A stretch of DNA of 64,000 bases from Ailurus styani (lineage: Eukaryota; Chordata; Mammalia; Carnivora; Ailuridae). The stretch covers positions 706,341-770,340 of the forward strand of contig LNAC01000163.1 of NCBI GenBank assembly GCA_002007465.1, read 5' to 3'. The notes under the pieces are model-generated. The model was not told where the DNA came from and ran no database searches. It saw only the letters and a list, made by a program, of their open reading frames with translations. Below, piece by piece: positions 46,362-56,834 of this stretch (position 1 is the stretch's first letter; each line of letters starts with the position of its first letter). The position numbers were made by a program, and so were the translations under genes.

Positions 46362-48338
46362 GGTGATGACAGCTTTGTAATAGAGCTTGAAACCTGGAAT
46401 TGTGATGCCGCCAACTTTGCTTTTTTTTTTCAACATTCCTTTGGCTATTCGGGGTCTTTTCTGGTTCCATATAAATTTTAGGATTATTTGTTCCATTTCT
46501 TTGAAATAAATTGCTGGTATTTTGATGGGGATTGCATTAAATGTGTAGATTGCTCTAGGTAGCATAGACATTTTCACAATATTTATTCTACCCATCCATG
46601 AGCATGGAATGTTTTTCCACTTCTTTGTGTCTTCCTCAATTTCTTTCATGAGTACTTTATAGTTTTCTGAATACAGATTCTTTGCCTCTTTGGTTAGGTT
46701 TATTCCTAGGTATCTTATGGTTTTGGGTGCAATTGTAAATGGGATTGACTCTTTAATTTCTCTTTCTTCTGTTTTGTTGTTGGTATATAGAAATGCAACT
46801 GATTTCTGTGCATTGATTTTATATCCTGACACTTGACTGAATTCCTGTATGAGTGCTAGCAGTTTTGGAGTGGAGTCCTTTGGGTTTTCCACATAAAGTA
46901 TCATATCATCTGCAAAGAGTGAGAGTTTGACCTCTTCCTTGCCGATTTGGATGCCTTTTATTTCTTTTTGTTGTCTGATTGTTGAGGCTAGGACTTCTAG
47001 TACTATGTTGAATAACATTGGTGATAGTGGATAGCCCTGCCATGTTCCTGACCTTAGGGGAAAAGCTCTCAGTTTTTCCCTGATATTCGCTGTGGGTTTT
47101 TCATAGATGGCTTTGATGACATTGAGGTATGTACCCTCTATGCCTACACTGTGAAGAGTTTTGATCAAGAAAGGGTGCTGTACTTTGTCAAATGCTTTTT
47201 CAGCATCTATTGTGAGCATCATCTCGCTCTTGTTCTTTCTTTTATTAATGTATTGAATCACATTGATTGATTTGCGATTGTTCAACTAACCTTGCAGCCC
47301 AGGAATAAATCCCTCTTGGTTGTGGCGAATAACCCTTTTAATGTTCTGTTGGATCCTATTAGCTAGTATTTTGGTGAAAATTTTTGCATCCATGTTCATC
47401 AGGAATATTGTTCTATAATTCTCCTTTTTGATGGGGTCTTTGCCTGGTTTTGGATCAAGGTAATGCTGGCCTCATAAAATGAGTTGGGACGTTTTCCTTC
47501 CATTTCTATTTTTTGGAACAGTTTCAGAAGAATAGCTATTAATTCTTCCTTAAATGTTAGGTAGGATTTTCCTGGGAAGCCGACTGGCCCAGGGCTCTTA
47601 TTTTTTGGGAGATTTTTGATGACTGCTTCAATCTCCTTACTAGTTATGGGTCTATTCAGGTTTTCTATTTCTTCCTGGTTCAGTTTTGGTAGTTTATATG
47701 TCTCTAGGAATGCATCCATTTCTTCCAGATTGTCAAATTTGCTGGTATATAGTTACTCAAAATATGTTCTTAAAATTGTTTGTATTTCTTTGGTGTTGGT
47801 TGTGATCTCTCCTCTTTTGTTTGTCATTTTATTAATTTGAGTCCTTTCTGTTTTCTTTTTGATAATTCTGGCCAGGGGTTTATCAATCTTTTTAATTCTT
47901 TCAAAGAACCAGCTCCTAGTTTCATTGATCTGTTCTACTGTTCTTTTAGTTTCTATTTCATTGATTTCTGCTCTGATCTTTATTATTTCTCTTCTCCTGC
48001 TGGGTGTAAGCTTTATTTGCTGTTCTTTTTCCAGCTCCTTTATGTGTTGTGTACTTGAGACCTTTCTTGTTTCTCGAGAAAGGCTTCTGTTGCTATATAC
48101 TTACCTCTCAGGACCACCTTTGCTGTATCCCAAAGATTTTGAACAGTTGTGTTTTCATTTTCATTTGTTTCCATGAATTTTTTAAATTCTTCTTTAATTT
48201 CCTGGTTGACACATTCATTCTTTAGTTGGATGCTCTTTAGCCTCCAATTATTTGAGTTCTTTCCTACACTCCTCTTGTGGTTGAGTTCTAGTTTCAAAGC
48301 ATTGTGTTCTGAAAATATGCAGGGAATGGTCCATTTGC

Positions 48339-49255
48339 TTAGAGGACGCCTTTCAATATTTCTTGTAGGGCTGGTTTGGTGTTTGCAAATTCTTTTAGTT
48401 TTTGTTTGTCCTGAATACTTTTTATCTCTCCTTCTATTTTCAATGACAGCTTAGCTGGATGTGGTATTCTTGGCTGCATATTTTTCTCATTTAGTGCTCT
48501 AAATATATCATGCCAGTCCTTTTTGGCCTGCCAGGTCTCTGTTGATAGGTCTGTTGCCAATCTAATATTTTTACCATTGTATGTTACAGACCTCTTGTCC
48601 TGAGCTGCTTTCAGGATTTTCTCTTTGTCACTGAAACTTTTAAGTTTTACTATTAGGTGACAAGGTATTCAGCTATTTTTATTGTATTTGAGGGGGGTTC
48701 TCTATGCCTCCTGGATTTTGATGCTTGTTCCCTTTGCCAAATTAGGGAAATTCTATACTATAATTTGCTCCAATATACCTTCTGCACCCCCGTCTTCTTC
48801 TGGGATCCCAATTATTCTAATATTGTTTCATCTTATGGAATCACTTTTCTCTTGAATTCTCCCCTCATGATCCAAAAGTTGTATATCTCTCTTTTTTTCA
48901 ACTTCTTTATTCTCTGTCATTTGGTCTTCTATATCAGTAATTACCTCTTCCTCCTCATTTATCTTAGCAGTAAGAACCTTCAATTTTTTTATTGCACCTT
49001 ACTAATAACTTTTTTTTATTTCAACTTGGTTAGATTTTAGTTCTATTATTTCTCCAGAAAAAGATTTTATTTCTGCAGAAAGGGATTCTCTAATATCTTC
49101 TATGATTTTTCAAACCCAGCTAGCATCTTTATAATAATCATTCTGAACTCTGGTTCTGACATCTTACTAATGTCTGTGTTGATTAGGTCCCTGGTTATTG
49201 GTACTGACTTTTGTTCTTTTTTTTTTTTTTGAGGTGAGTTTTTGTGCCTTGTCAT
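48339..49255 (-). pseudogene. L1 ORF1 remnant
   Basis: Homologous along its length to the intact ORF1 at 12-929: 917 bases here against 918 there, with the ATG at 49253-49255 and TAA at 48339-48341. The C-terminal 70 codons are readable ('STETWQAKKDWHDIFRALNE', ending 'ALQEILKGVL'). Small indels and stops break the coiled-coil and RRM parts. It is not expected to give a functional protein. Confidence 0.9.
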
Positions 49256-49567
49256 TTTATCCAGAGAAGAATAGATGAATGAGAGAACAGAATACTAAAA
49301 GGGTAGCAGTGGCCCCAGAAAAATAGACACTAACCAAATCAGAAGAGACCCAAAATGGAGGGGAGAAGAAAGGGGAAAAAGAAAAAAAAGAAAGAAAAAA
49401 ATATATAATTAGATTGGTGAAAAGAACGGAGACACACACTTGATTTTGGGTGTATTTTGGTCTGTAAGAAGAAAGTGCCTCCAAAATTTTTAAAGGAAGA
49501 AAAACTTTTGTATATTCAAAAATAAAGGTAAACATGATAAAGGGATGGAATATGACTGTAAAGATGN

Positions 49568-49761
49568 AGGGTGCCTGGGTGGCTCAGTGGGTTAATGCCT
49601 CTGCTTTCGGCTCAGGTCATGATCTCAGGGTCCTGGGATCGAGGCCCGCATCGGGCTCCCTGCTCAGCGGGGAGCCTGCTTCCCCCTCTCTCTCTCTGCC
49701 TGCCTCTCTGCCTCCTTGTGATCTCTCTCCCTCTGTGAAATAAATAAATAAAATCTTAAAA
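49568..49761 (+). mobile_element. Can-SINE (young type) in L1 5' UTR
   Basis: A near-complete Can-SINE starts right after N at 49567 ('AGGGTGCCTGGGTGGCTCAG') and ends in AATAAATAAATAAAATCTTA. It lies opposite to the host L1. Its 5' duplication cannot be seen because of the N. Confidence 0.93.
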
Positions 49762-49964
49762 AATATATATATATATATATTTTTTTTTAAATATATTTAA
49801 TATTTAAATATTTAAATATATATATATATATTATATATATATTATATTATATATATATAAATTATATATTATATATATATAATATATATAAAATATATAT
49901 ATATATTTTTAAATATATTTAATATTTAAATATTTAAATATATATATATATATATATATATTTT
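49762..49964. repeat. AT-only palindromic/tandem tract
   Basis: About 200 bp of A and T only. The block 'TTTTTAAATATATTTAATAT' with TTTAAATATTTAAATA appears twice (near 49786 and 49906), and much of it is self-complementary. It sits between a plus-strand SINE and the tail of a minus-strand SINE. Confidence 0.9.
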
Positions 49965-50287
49965 TAAAGATTTTATTTATTTATTTCACAGAGGGANGGT
50001 TCCCTGCTCAGCGGGGAGCCTGCTTCCCCCTCTCTCTCTCTGCCTGCCTCTCTGCCTCCTTGTGATCTCTCTCCCTCTGTGAAATAAATAAATAAAATCT
50101 TAAAAAAAAATAGGCGCCACCCAGGCGCCCTAAAAATATTTTTAAAAAGGAATCAATAAGATAAGAAGTTGGTTGAAAAAAAGNGACCTGAGCCGAAAGC
50201 AGAGGCTTTAACCCACTGAGCCACCCAGGCGCCCTAAAAATATTTTTAAAAAGGAATCAATAAGATAAGAAGTTGGTTGAAAAAAAG
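49965..50287. repeat. Collapsed Can-SINE pieces around N at 49997 and 50184
   Basis: In order: the tail of a reverse Can-SINE (to 49996); N; a second copy of the 3' part of the plus SINE (about 50001-50107 repeats 49657-49761); a fragment GGCGCCACCCAGGCGCCC; flank; N; and the head of a reverse SINE (50185-50236) with the same flank repeated (50116-50183 equals 50220-50287, 68 bp). The likely true structure is simpler: one plus and one minus SINE in this L1. Confidence 0.85.
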
Positions 50288-51668
50288 AAAAAAAAAGGAG
50301 AGAATGTCATCAGGCTAGAGACTAGAACAAAGCCATATGCTAGATTTAGGAGCTGTATTTCACTCTATTAGAAGAAATGGTATCCCAGAATTTTAAAGAA
50401 AGAAAAACTTATATGTATACAAAAAATAAGGTTAAATACATTGAAGGGGTAGACTATGACTATAACAATGAAAACTTAAAAAGATTTTTAGAAAGGTTTT
50501 TTATTTTTTATTGATAAAATAAGATAGTTTAAAAAGGTTAAAATAGGAAAGAGGAAAAATTTTAAAAATAGAATAAGAAAAAATAAAATTAAAAAAATTT
50601 AACTTTGAAAGACTAAAGAATCATGGGAAAAAAACCATGAATTCTATGTGTTGTATTCCCCTAGCACTGGTGTTTTGCAGTTCTCATTGATCCGTTAACT
50701 TGGTCTTGGCTGGATGTTCTTGCTGATCTTCTGGGGGAAGGACCTGTTGCAGGGATTCTCAAATGTCTTTGCCTGAGGTGGAACTGTGCTGCCTTTGCCA
50801 GGGACCAGGCTAATTAATCTGCTTGGGTTAGCTCTCAGTGGCTTTTGTTCCCTGAATGCTTTCTGTACAGCTTTGGAGTATGGGAATCAAAATGGCAGCC
50901 TCCCAATCTCCAGCCCGGAAGGCCCGGAGAGCTCAGACCCCCACTCCTCAGTGCGCCCTCAAAGAAAAGCAGTCAGTCACACCTGTCTCTCTGGTCTCCT
51001 GCCACACTCTGTGCTCACCCAGCCTGTGACGAAGCCTTTCTATCTCTGGCACACAAACTTGTTTGGAGTCTCCAAACCCAGCAGATTTCTGCAGAGCACT
51101 CCCATGCCCCTCTTCCTGGTGGAGGAAGTGGGCTGTCTCCCTGAATCTGCCACCTGTGGGGTCCCTGCTGGAAGAACAGTGGCCTGACTTTGCCTCAGAT
51201 CACAGTTTAAGATAACCCTGAGCTGAGAGCCCCCTCCTCAGCTCCATCTCTGCAGTGGGCTTCCCCACTCTCATAGCTGGGAGCTCTGCCACACTTAGGC
51301 ACCCCTGGTCTTTCTGTGACCCCAAGGGACCTGAGACCACACTGTCCCCATGAAGGCTCTACCTCACCCACCCCCGCATAGCCTCTGGAGCCACATCCTC
51401 CAGTGGAGCCAACTTCTAAAAGTTCCAAGTTTGTGCTCAGCTGCTCTACAGCTTGCCAGGAGCTGGCCCCTCTCCCCACAGTCTGTCTTCCCATATATCA
51501 CCTCGATTCACTTCTCTGCATGTCCTACCTTCCAGAAAGTGGTCGCTTTTCTGTTCCTAGAATTCCTGCTGTTCTTTTCTTTGATCTCCTGCTGAGTTTT
51601 AGGTATTCAGAATGGTTTGATAACTAGCTGAATTCCTGGGACCAGACAAAATTTAGGTCTCCTACCCC

Positions 51669-51682
51669 TCCGCCATCTTGGT
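51669..51682 (-). promoter_or_regulatory. YY1-type site at the L1 5' end
   Basis: The reverse complement contains CCAAGATGGCGGAG at the same position from the element's start as the site at 2498-2512. The motif is intact although the surrounding 5' UTR has decayed. Confidence 0.65.
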
Positions 51683-51889
51683 CCTCCCCCAGCCATTGGA
51701 AGCTCACCATATCCTATTATTTTTTCCGACCTCTTCCATTCCTATGCAAGCACAATTCACATTGTTGTAAGTTCAATGTATACCTTTACAGTTAATTTTA
51801 TTATATTCATATATAAGCAAGCTTAAAATACATAACTATTTGGTGCTAATGTCAGAGTTGAAGCAACATGCCATTGATAAATATTGCAT

Positions 51890-52560
51890 TTTGGCTCTTA
51901 ATTTTTTTTTTACTATTTATCTATGGTTGATATATACAAATAGGTATAATTTATTCATTCATTTTAACTATTATATAGCATTAATTCCTGTACTGATCCT
52001 CTGTTTGCTTCAAATTTTCATCATTAGTAGCAATACTATAGTAAACAGTTTTACATGACTTCTTTTGAATATTTTTAGATGTTCAATTGCATGTACCTTA
52101 CAATGAAAATGAAGACTCATTTGCATTATCAATTTTACTAGATGCTGTCCTGTTCCTCTCTAACATGACACCAGGATTAAGAAGTCCACCACCATGGTAA
52201 GAGAGTTACATTTCTTTTTCTCTCTGAAGTAAGAATTTTCATTTCATTTCATTTCCTTAACTTGACATTTGAACATATATATTATTGTTTGAATGTGTCA
52301 TTTTCTATTTACTGGTGTTGTTGACATTCTTCACATCGTTTCATTGGATAGTTTAAATCTCTTTTGTGAATTGCTTGGTCATAGTCTTTGTCTGTTGTTC
52401 TTTTGTATGGTTTAGCATTTTTAAAATCAGCACAAGTAGTTTATACAATTTCGAACTATATATTTTTATTTTTAAATATTTTGTAAATAATGTAATAATG
52501 CACCTTATCCTGTTCTTTTATTCTAAGATGGCCTGTGTTGTGTTTTGCTGAATGTATGTA
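51890..52560 (-). mobile_element. Ancient L1M-type remnant
   Basis: 'ATCCTCTGTTTGCTTCAAAT', 'AGCAATACTATAGTAAACAG', 'GTGAATTGCTTGGTCATAGT' and 'TTTGTCTGTTGTTCTTTTGT' resemble reverse ORF2 3'/3' UTR sequence of old L1s. Confidence 0.55.
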
Positions 52561-52821
52561 GTGACCATATTTACCATATAAAAACTTCAAAGTCAATTAA
52601 AATGCCAGTGGATAAACATGTGAAAAGAAAGGACTAAAAAGATATTTCAAAAACGAAGAACTGCAAATGACCAAGAACAACTTAAAATAAAGGAAAATAA
52701 GAAATATAAGTAGAAGCAATTGTATATATTATTAATTTTTGACTTATAAGCTCTTTTAAAAAGAGAGATATGCTATAACAAAATGCAGTATTTAAAATTC
52801 ATCTGGGGAGGAAAAATAAAT

Positions 52822-53131
52822 GATTGCTGCTTTTATAAATAGAAATAATGAAATCATTTCAACAGAGGTGATTTTCAGTTTGAAATAAGAGAAACTCCCT
52901 AGGGCGCCTGGGTGGCTCAGTGGGTTAAAGCCTCTGCTTTCGGCTCAGGTCATGATCTCAGGCTCCTGGGATCGAGGCCCGCATCGGGCTCTCTGCTCAG
53001 CAGGGAGCCTGCTTCCCCCTCTCTCTCTGCCTGCCTCTCTGCCTCCTTGTNGATTGCTGCTTTTATAAATAGAAATAATGAAATCATTTCAACAGAGGTG
53101 ATTTTCAGTTTGAAATAAGAGAAACTCCCTA
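52822..53131 (+). repeat. 80-bp duplication around N with truncated Can-SINE
   Basis: Bases 52822-52901 recur exactly at 53052-53131. Between them lies a plus-strand Can-SINE (52902-53050, 'GGGCGCCTGGGTGGCTCAGT') that stops abruptly at N (53051), lacking its tail. The 80-bp copy is far longer than a target-site duplication, so SINE-containing and SINE-free sequences appear to have been laid end to end. Confidence 0.92.
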
Positions 53132-53559
53132 ATTATTTTAATGTGAGAATTACAGAATATCAGCAGTTTCTTTTATAAAAACATAATTAGAACAACAAAT
53201 ATTTATTAAGATTCAAACAATGCTATTTAATCTTTTGATCAATATTTCAAACAATTTTAGGCATATTATCCTTAGTTACACAGCTGTAAAAGATTTGCTC
53301 ACTCTAGTTCAGTTAATATAATTTATCTAATTGGCAAATTTCAGTAATAGTCACAAGGCCCATGCACTGTATTTCTTAAATATTTCCTCCGTCAACTCTT
53401 TTACATAACATACTTATTCAAATAAAATTAGCATATTGCCTCATCTCACTATTGTTTTTGTATCTGCTTATATTTCCTCCTATGCAATATATTCTAATAC
53501 TTTTTCCACACATGTCAGAAAGAAAACAGCTTCTGTGGAGCTATGAGATAGCTCCACAA

Positions 53560-54300
53560 AGGGTAAAGACAACCTGCACAATGGGAGTAAATCATTTATT
53601 TCACAAGAGTTTTTATCTAGAATAAGAACTCTTAGAACTCAATAATAGGAAGGAAAATAACCCAGGTAAACAATGAGCAAGAAATCTTAATAGTATTTCC
53701 CCAGAAAAGGTATATAAATTGCCATAAATACATGAAAAGTTCCTCAAAGTTATTAGCCATCAGGATAATGAAAATTAAAACCACAATAACATACTATTTC
53801 ACACCTATTAGGATAGCTATAATCGGGCGCCTGGGTGGCTCAGTGGGTTAAAGCCTCTGCTTTCGGCTCAGGTCATGATCTCAGCGTCCTGGGATCGAGG
53901 CCCGCATCGGGCTCTCTGCTCATCTGGGAGCCTGCTTCCTCCTCTCCCTGTCTCTCTGCCTGCCTCTCTGCCTACTTGTAATCTCTCTCTCTGCGTCAAA
54001 TAAAAAAAAAAAAGGATAGCTATAATCAAAAACTCAGATAATAACAAGTGTTAACAAGACTGTGGAAGAGTTGAAACCCACATATGCTGCTGATGGAAAT
54101 GTTAAAATTGTGCAGCCACTTTGGAAATTTTTCATTGCTGAAAAGTTTCAACTCAGAGTTACCATATGATCCAACAATTCTACTCCTCAGTATATATTCA
54201 AGAAAAATGAAAATATACATCTACCACAGAAAACATTTACAAAAGTGTCTTTAACAGCATTATTCATAATAGCCAAAAAACCAGAAACAAGTTTACGTAG
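53560..54300 (+). mobile_element. Ancient L1 ORF2 3' remnant, split by a SINE
   Basis: 'CATCAGGATAATGAAAATTA', 'ACCACAATAACATACTATTT', 'GCAGCCACTTTGGAAATTTT', 'ATATGATCCAACAATTCTAC' and 'AACAGCATTATTCATAATAG' are sense L1 ORF2 C-terminal DNA. A Can-SINE interrupts it at 53825-54012. Confidence 0.88.
53825..54012 (+). mobile_element. Can-SINE (young type)
   Basis: Exact 15-bp duplications, AGGATAGCTATAATC, lie at 53810 and 54013. The head is GGGCGCCTGGGTGGCTCAG and the tail AAATAAAAAAAAAAA. It is inserted in an old L1. Confidence 0.97.
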
Positions 54301-54309
54301 CAATGACTT

Positions 54310-55835
54310 AGAAATGTGGTCTAGAAGGTTGGGAGAACTGACGTTTTTCAGATGACAGAATTATTCTTGAGGATGTTAATTTACAATGACACAGTTTTGA
54401 TACCCTAGCTTTATCACAGTCATCGTTTCTGTAAACTACTGGCTTTTAATACTTGATTAGCAATACAAGGAGATTGTGATACCATGTTGAGGATGGGAAA
54501 AACTAATCAGCCCAGCCTTAGCTCATATGGCTTTTGTGAGCATTATTTAAAAAAAATACTCTTTTTAGTGTTGGCAGACTGGTGTCAGGGTGCATGTCTG
54601 AGCAAAGAGGCTGAATTTCAGCACTCACATTCCTCAGTTAGGCAGCATTGACCAGCATGTGTATGCCAGTACTCAGTGTCCTCTACCAAAATAATCTCTA
54701 ACATGTTGCTTCCAAATTTTACCTTAAAAGTAGATTAAAACTATATACACAGGGGATGGTGTTTGAGTTTGGCCGATGAATAAATAATTCTACTATAAAT
54801 ATCATTGACAACATATAGTAAAATCACTATATAGTGTGCCTCGCCGCACTAGAATCCCATAGTGAGATTTTACTATCCATTAAATCACTAGAAGCTCCTT
54901 GTGAGTGATCTTGGCTTCTATCAAAGGGTTACACTTCACATTACCACCTCAAGTATTCCATCTCACACATCACTAACTCACAGATAATCAGGGATGGACT
55001 CCTGGGGTTTATTGTACTTTGATTATAGGACTGGTTTAATTGCACGTGTCTGATGCAAACCACCTTCTTTTCTAAAAACCTACTTCATTGCTTTGCTTCT
55101 CCCTCTCTAGCCTTAGAATTTTCATGTGTGACATCAGTCTTATGATGATTATATTTGTTAGAATCAAGGTAAAATAGTAAAGTGTATTCAGACTAGACAA
55201 GTTAGAAAGCAGCTGGTCACATTTTACTAATATTTACTTGCAAATGTTTCTTGGTTAATGAACTTTTGGACTTCAAGCTTTCTAGTAGTTTCCAAAAAGC
55301 TGTTCGTTTTTTACTTGGCAGTGAAAAAAAAATTCCACCAGAAAATGTCTTTACCCAGAACTAAAACGCACTTCAACTACAATGTTATTTATTTAGCTGC
55401 CTATTCACAGTTTTGATTGCAATATCAAATTAAAATTTGTGGGGGGGGTGACTTTCACAGTTAACACATATGTGGCTATCTTGCTTTTACTGAAAACAAA
55501 GTTCCCTTAACTGACCAGTAACAGAGATGTATGTGGTTTGGACAGCTTAAAGCATTTACTATCTGCTTCCTTTCCTTTTATTTGAATGTAACTTAGTCTT
55601 GTAATCTTCAGTGTGAATGATACCAAATTATCTCTATGATTTATGGGGAAATGAGTGATCACTTTACATTTTTCTCCATTACATCCCTTTAAATATAATT
55701 CTTTTATGACTAGACAAACTAATTCTAAGTAATCATATGAGAGAACAAGGCCTATGATAAGGTAGTACAAATGAAATTAAAAAACTAACCAGCCACGCAA
55801 AGAGAAGAGAGGTGTTCAGTGCATAAAATTGCTGT
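54310..55835. other. Repeat-poor non-coding stretch
   Basis: About 1.5 kb with no repeat I recognise and no meaningful frame. The segment 54810-55130 is more balanced in composition and could be single-copy DNA. Confidence 0.4.
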
Positions 55836-55839
55836 ATAA

Positions 55840-56400
55840 TGCATAAAGAATTCCTACAAATCACCAAGAAAATGAGAAAGAATAACTGAGTTAATATTAC
55901 ACGTGTACAATTTCCACAAGAAGAAAACTAAACTGCCATTAAAAATGTAAAAAAAAAAAATCTGTATGTCACCAGTAATAAGGTGAAGCAAAAAGGTGAG
56001 CCAACAATGAAATCATAACAGTCATCACAAAATTTTATAGCGCGGGGCAATAAGAAATGTTGACAGTATTGTTTTGTCAAAATATAAATAAGTAGGAAAT
56101 TAACTACAGGTTATGTGTAAAGATATTATACTTTAAAGAACAGTCTAAGATCCTGTACTTATTTCTAAATGTACTCTCTGTCCAGAGAAACTCTTACATA
56201 TTTATACCAGAGATATGTCGTAGGTTTCTGTTATGAAACAAATAGAAACATAAATATCTATAATAGGAAAGTGAATAAAGATGTTGCTTTATATTCATAG
56301 AAAGTACAGTGTGGGGAGAAAATTAAGTGAATATCAAACATAAGTAGACCTAAAATAAAGCATTCAGTGAGAAAAGTAAGTCACAGATGTCATCACCTAG
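55840..56400 (+). mobile_element. Possible ancient L1 ORF2 3' remnant
   Basis: 'AAATCACCAAGAAAATGAGA' and 'TAATAGGAAAGTGAATAAAG ... TTATATTCATAGAAAGTACA' follow the order of decayed sense ORF2. Similarity is weak. Confidence 0.45.
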
Positions 56401-56629
56401 AGATGCTAAACTTTGAGATCAATGACATGACTGAATTACTCTTGAGATTATCTTCCTTGAAAAGATAAGGTTATTTTTTACATCATGATTTGCATGTTGA
56501 CTACTTTCTTCATCAAATCAAAAATAATTATGTACAAAAATAATGGTCTCTAGTGTCCAGTTTTGGAGAAAACAAAATAATGAAGAAACTCTACTTTTTT
56601 GAGAAAGAATATAATTAAAACATCTTTTT

Positions 56630-56820
56630 AAAAAGATTTTATTTATTTATTTGACACAGAGAGAGGGATCACAAGCAGGCAGAGAGGCAGGCAGAGAGAG
56701 AGGAGAAAGCAGGCTCCCCACTGAGCAGGGAGCCCAATGTGGGGCTCAATCCCAGGACCCTGAGCTCATGACCTGAGCTGGAAGCAGAGGCTTTAACCCA
56801 CTGAGCCCCCCAGGTGCCCC
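56630..56820 (-). mobile_element. Can-SINE (AAAGCC type)
   Basis: A reverse Can-SINE ends 'GAGCCCCCCAGGTGCCCC'. The 14-bp duplication TAAAACATCTTTTT at 56616 and 56821 is exact. Confidence 0.96.
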
Positions 56821-56834
56821 TAAAACATCTTTTT

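Larger units (their letters stand above)
44980..48328 (-). pseudogene. L1 ORF2p remnant: reverse transcriptase, no endonuclease
   Basis: ORF2p normally supplies an N-terminal endonuclease, a reverse transcriptase and a C-terminal cysteine-rich region. Here the reading begins late, at the end of the endonuclease domain ('FSEHNALKLELNHKR', near 48310). It continues through 'NENENTTVQNLWDTAKVVLR' and the RT core with catalytic '[11 protein letters not shown]' (near 46900), and ends with the '[18 protein letters not shown]' motif (near 45320). Frameshifts separate blocks at about 47720, 47399-47285 and 46344-46295. '[14 protein letters not shown]' is intact. The final codons read '...LEGIMLS' then TAA, where a GAA would be expected, so the C-terminus is cut. 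Assembly duplications at 45305-45790 and 45937-46361 confuse the 3' half. Confidence 0.9.
44650..51690 (-). mobile_element. Long, decayed L1 (LINE-1) with all regions represented
   Basis: On the minus strand: 5' UTR (51690-49256), broken ORF1 (49255-48339), truncated and mutated ORF2 (about 48328-44980), and 3' UTR with an A-rich end (44979-44650). The start 'GGACCAAGATGGCGGAGG' matches the L1 5' end at 2519. The element carries nested Can-SINEs and most of the assembly joins of this window. I see no convincing target-site duplication between its two flanks, so rearrangement or mis-joining cannot be excluded. Confidence 0.92.
49256..51690 (-). promoter_or_regulatory. L1 5' UTR, CpG-depleted and SINE-invaded
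   Basis: Homologous to 930-2519, for example 'GAATCATGGGAAAAAAACCA' here versus 'GAATCATGGGGAAAAAGCCA' there. Many CpGs of the younger copy are TG or CA here, as expected from long-term methylation and deamination. The A-rich part near ORF1 holds two related blocks (49430-49560 and 50320-50460) separated by Can-SINE sequence. Confidence 0.85.

Noticed and set aside
47616..48454. Several plus-strand frames of 74-105 codons rich in F, S and L
   Set aside because: Antisense shadows of the L1 ORF2 and ORF1 remnants, with no independent support.
49762..49964. AT-only palindrome as a replication origin or matrix attachment region
   Set aside because: AT richness alone is not evidence for either. 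It lies between SINE A-tails and shows internal duplication, so repeat expansion or mis-assembly is sufficient.
50786..51187. A 133-codon GC-richer frame that looks at first like a real exon
   Set aside because: It lies in the L1 5' UTR and the homologous stretch of the young L1 (1600-2100) does not keep the same frame.
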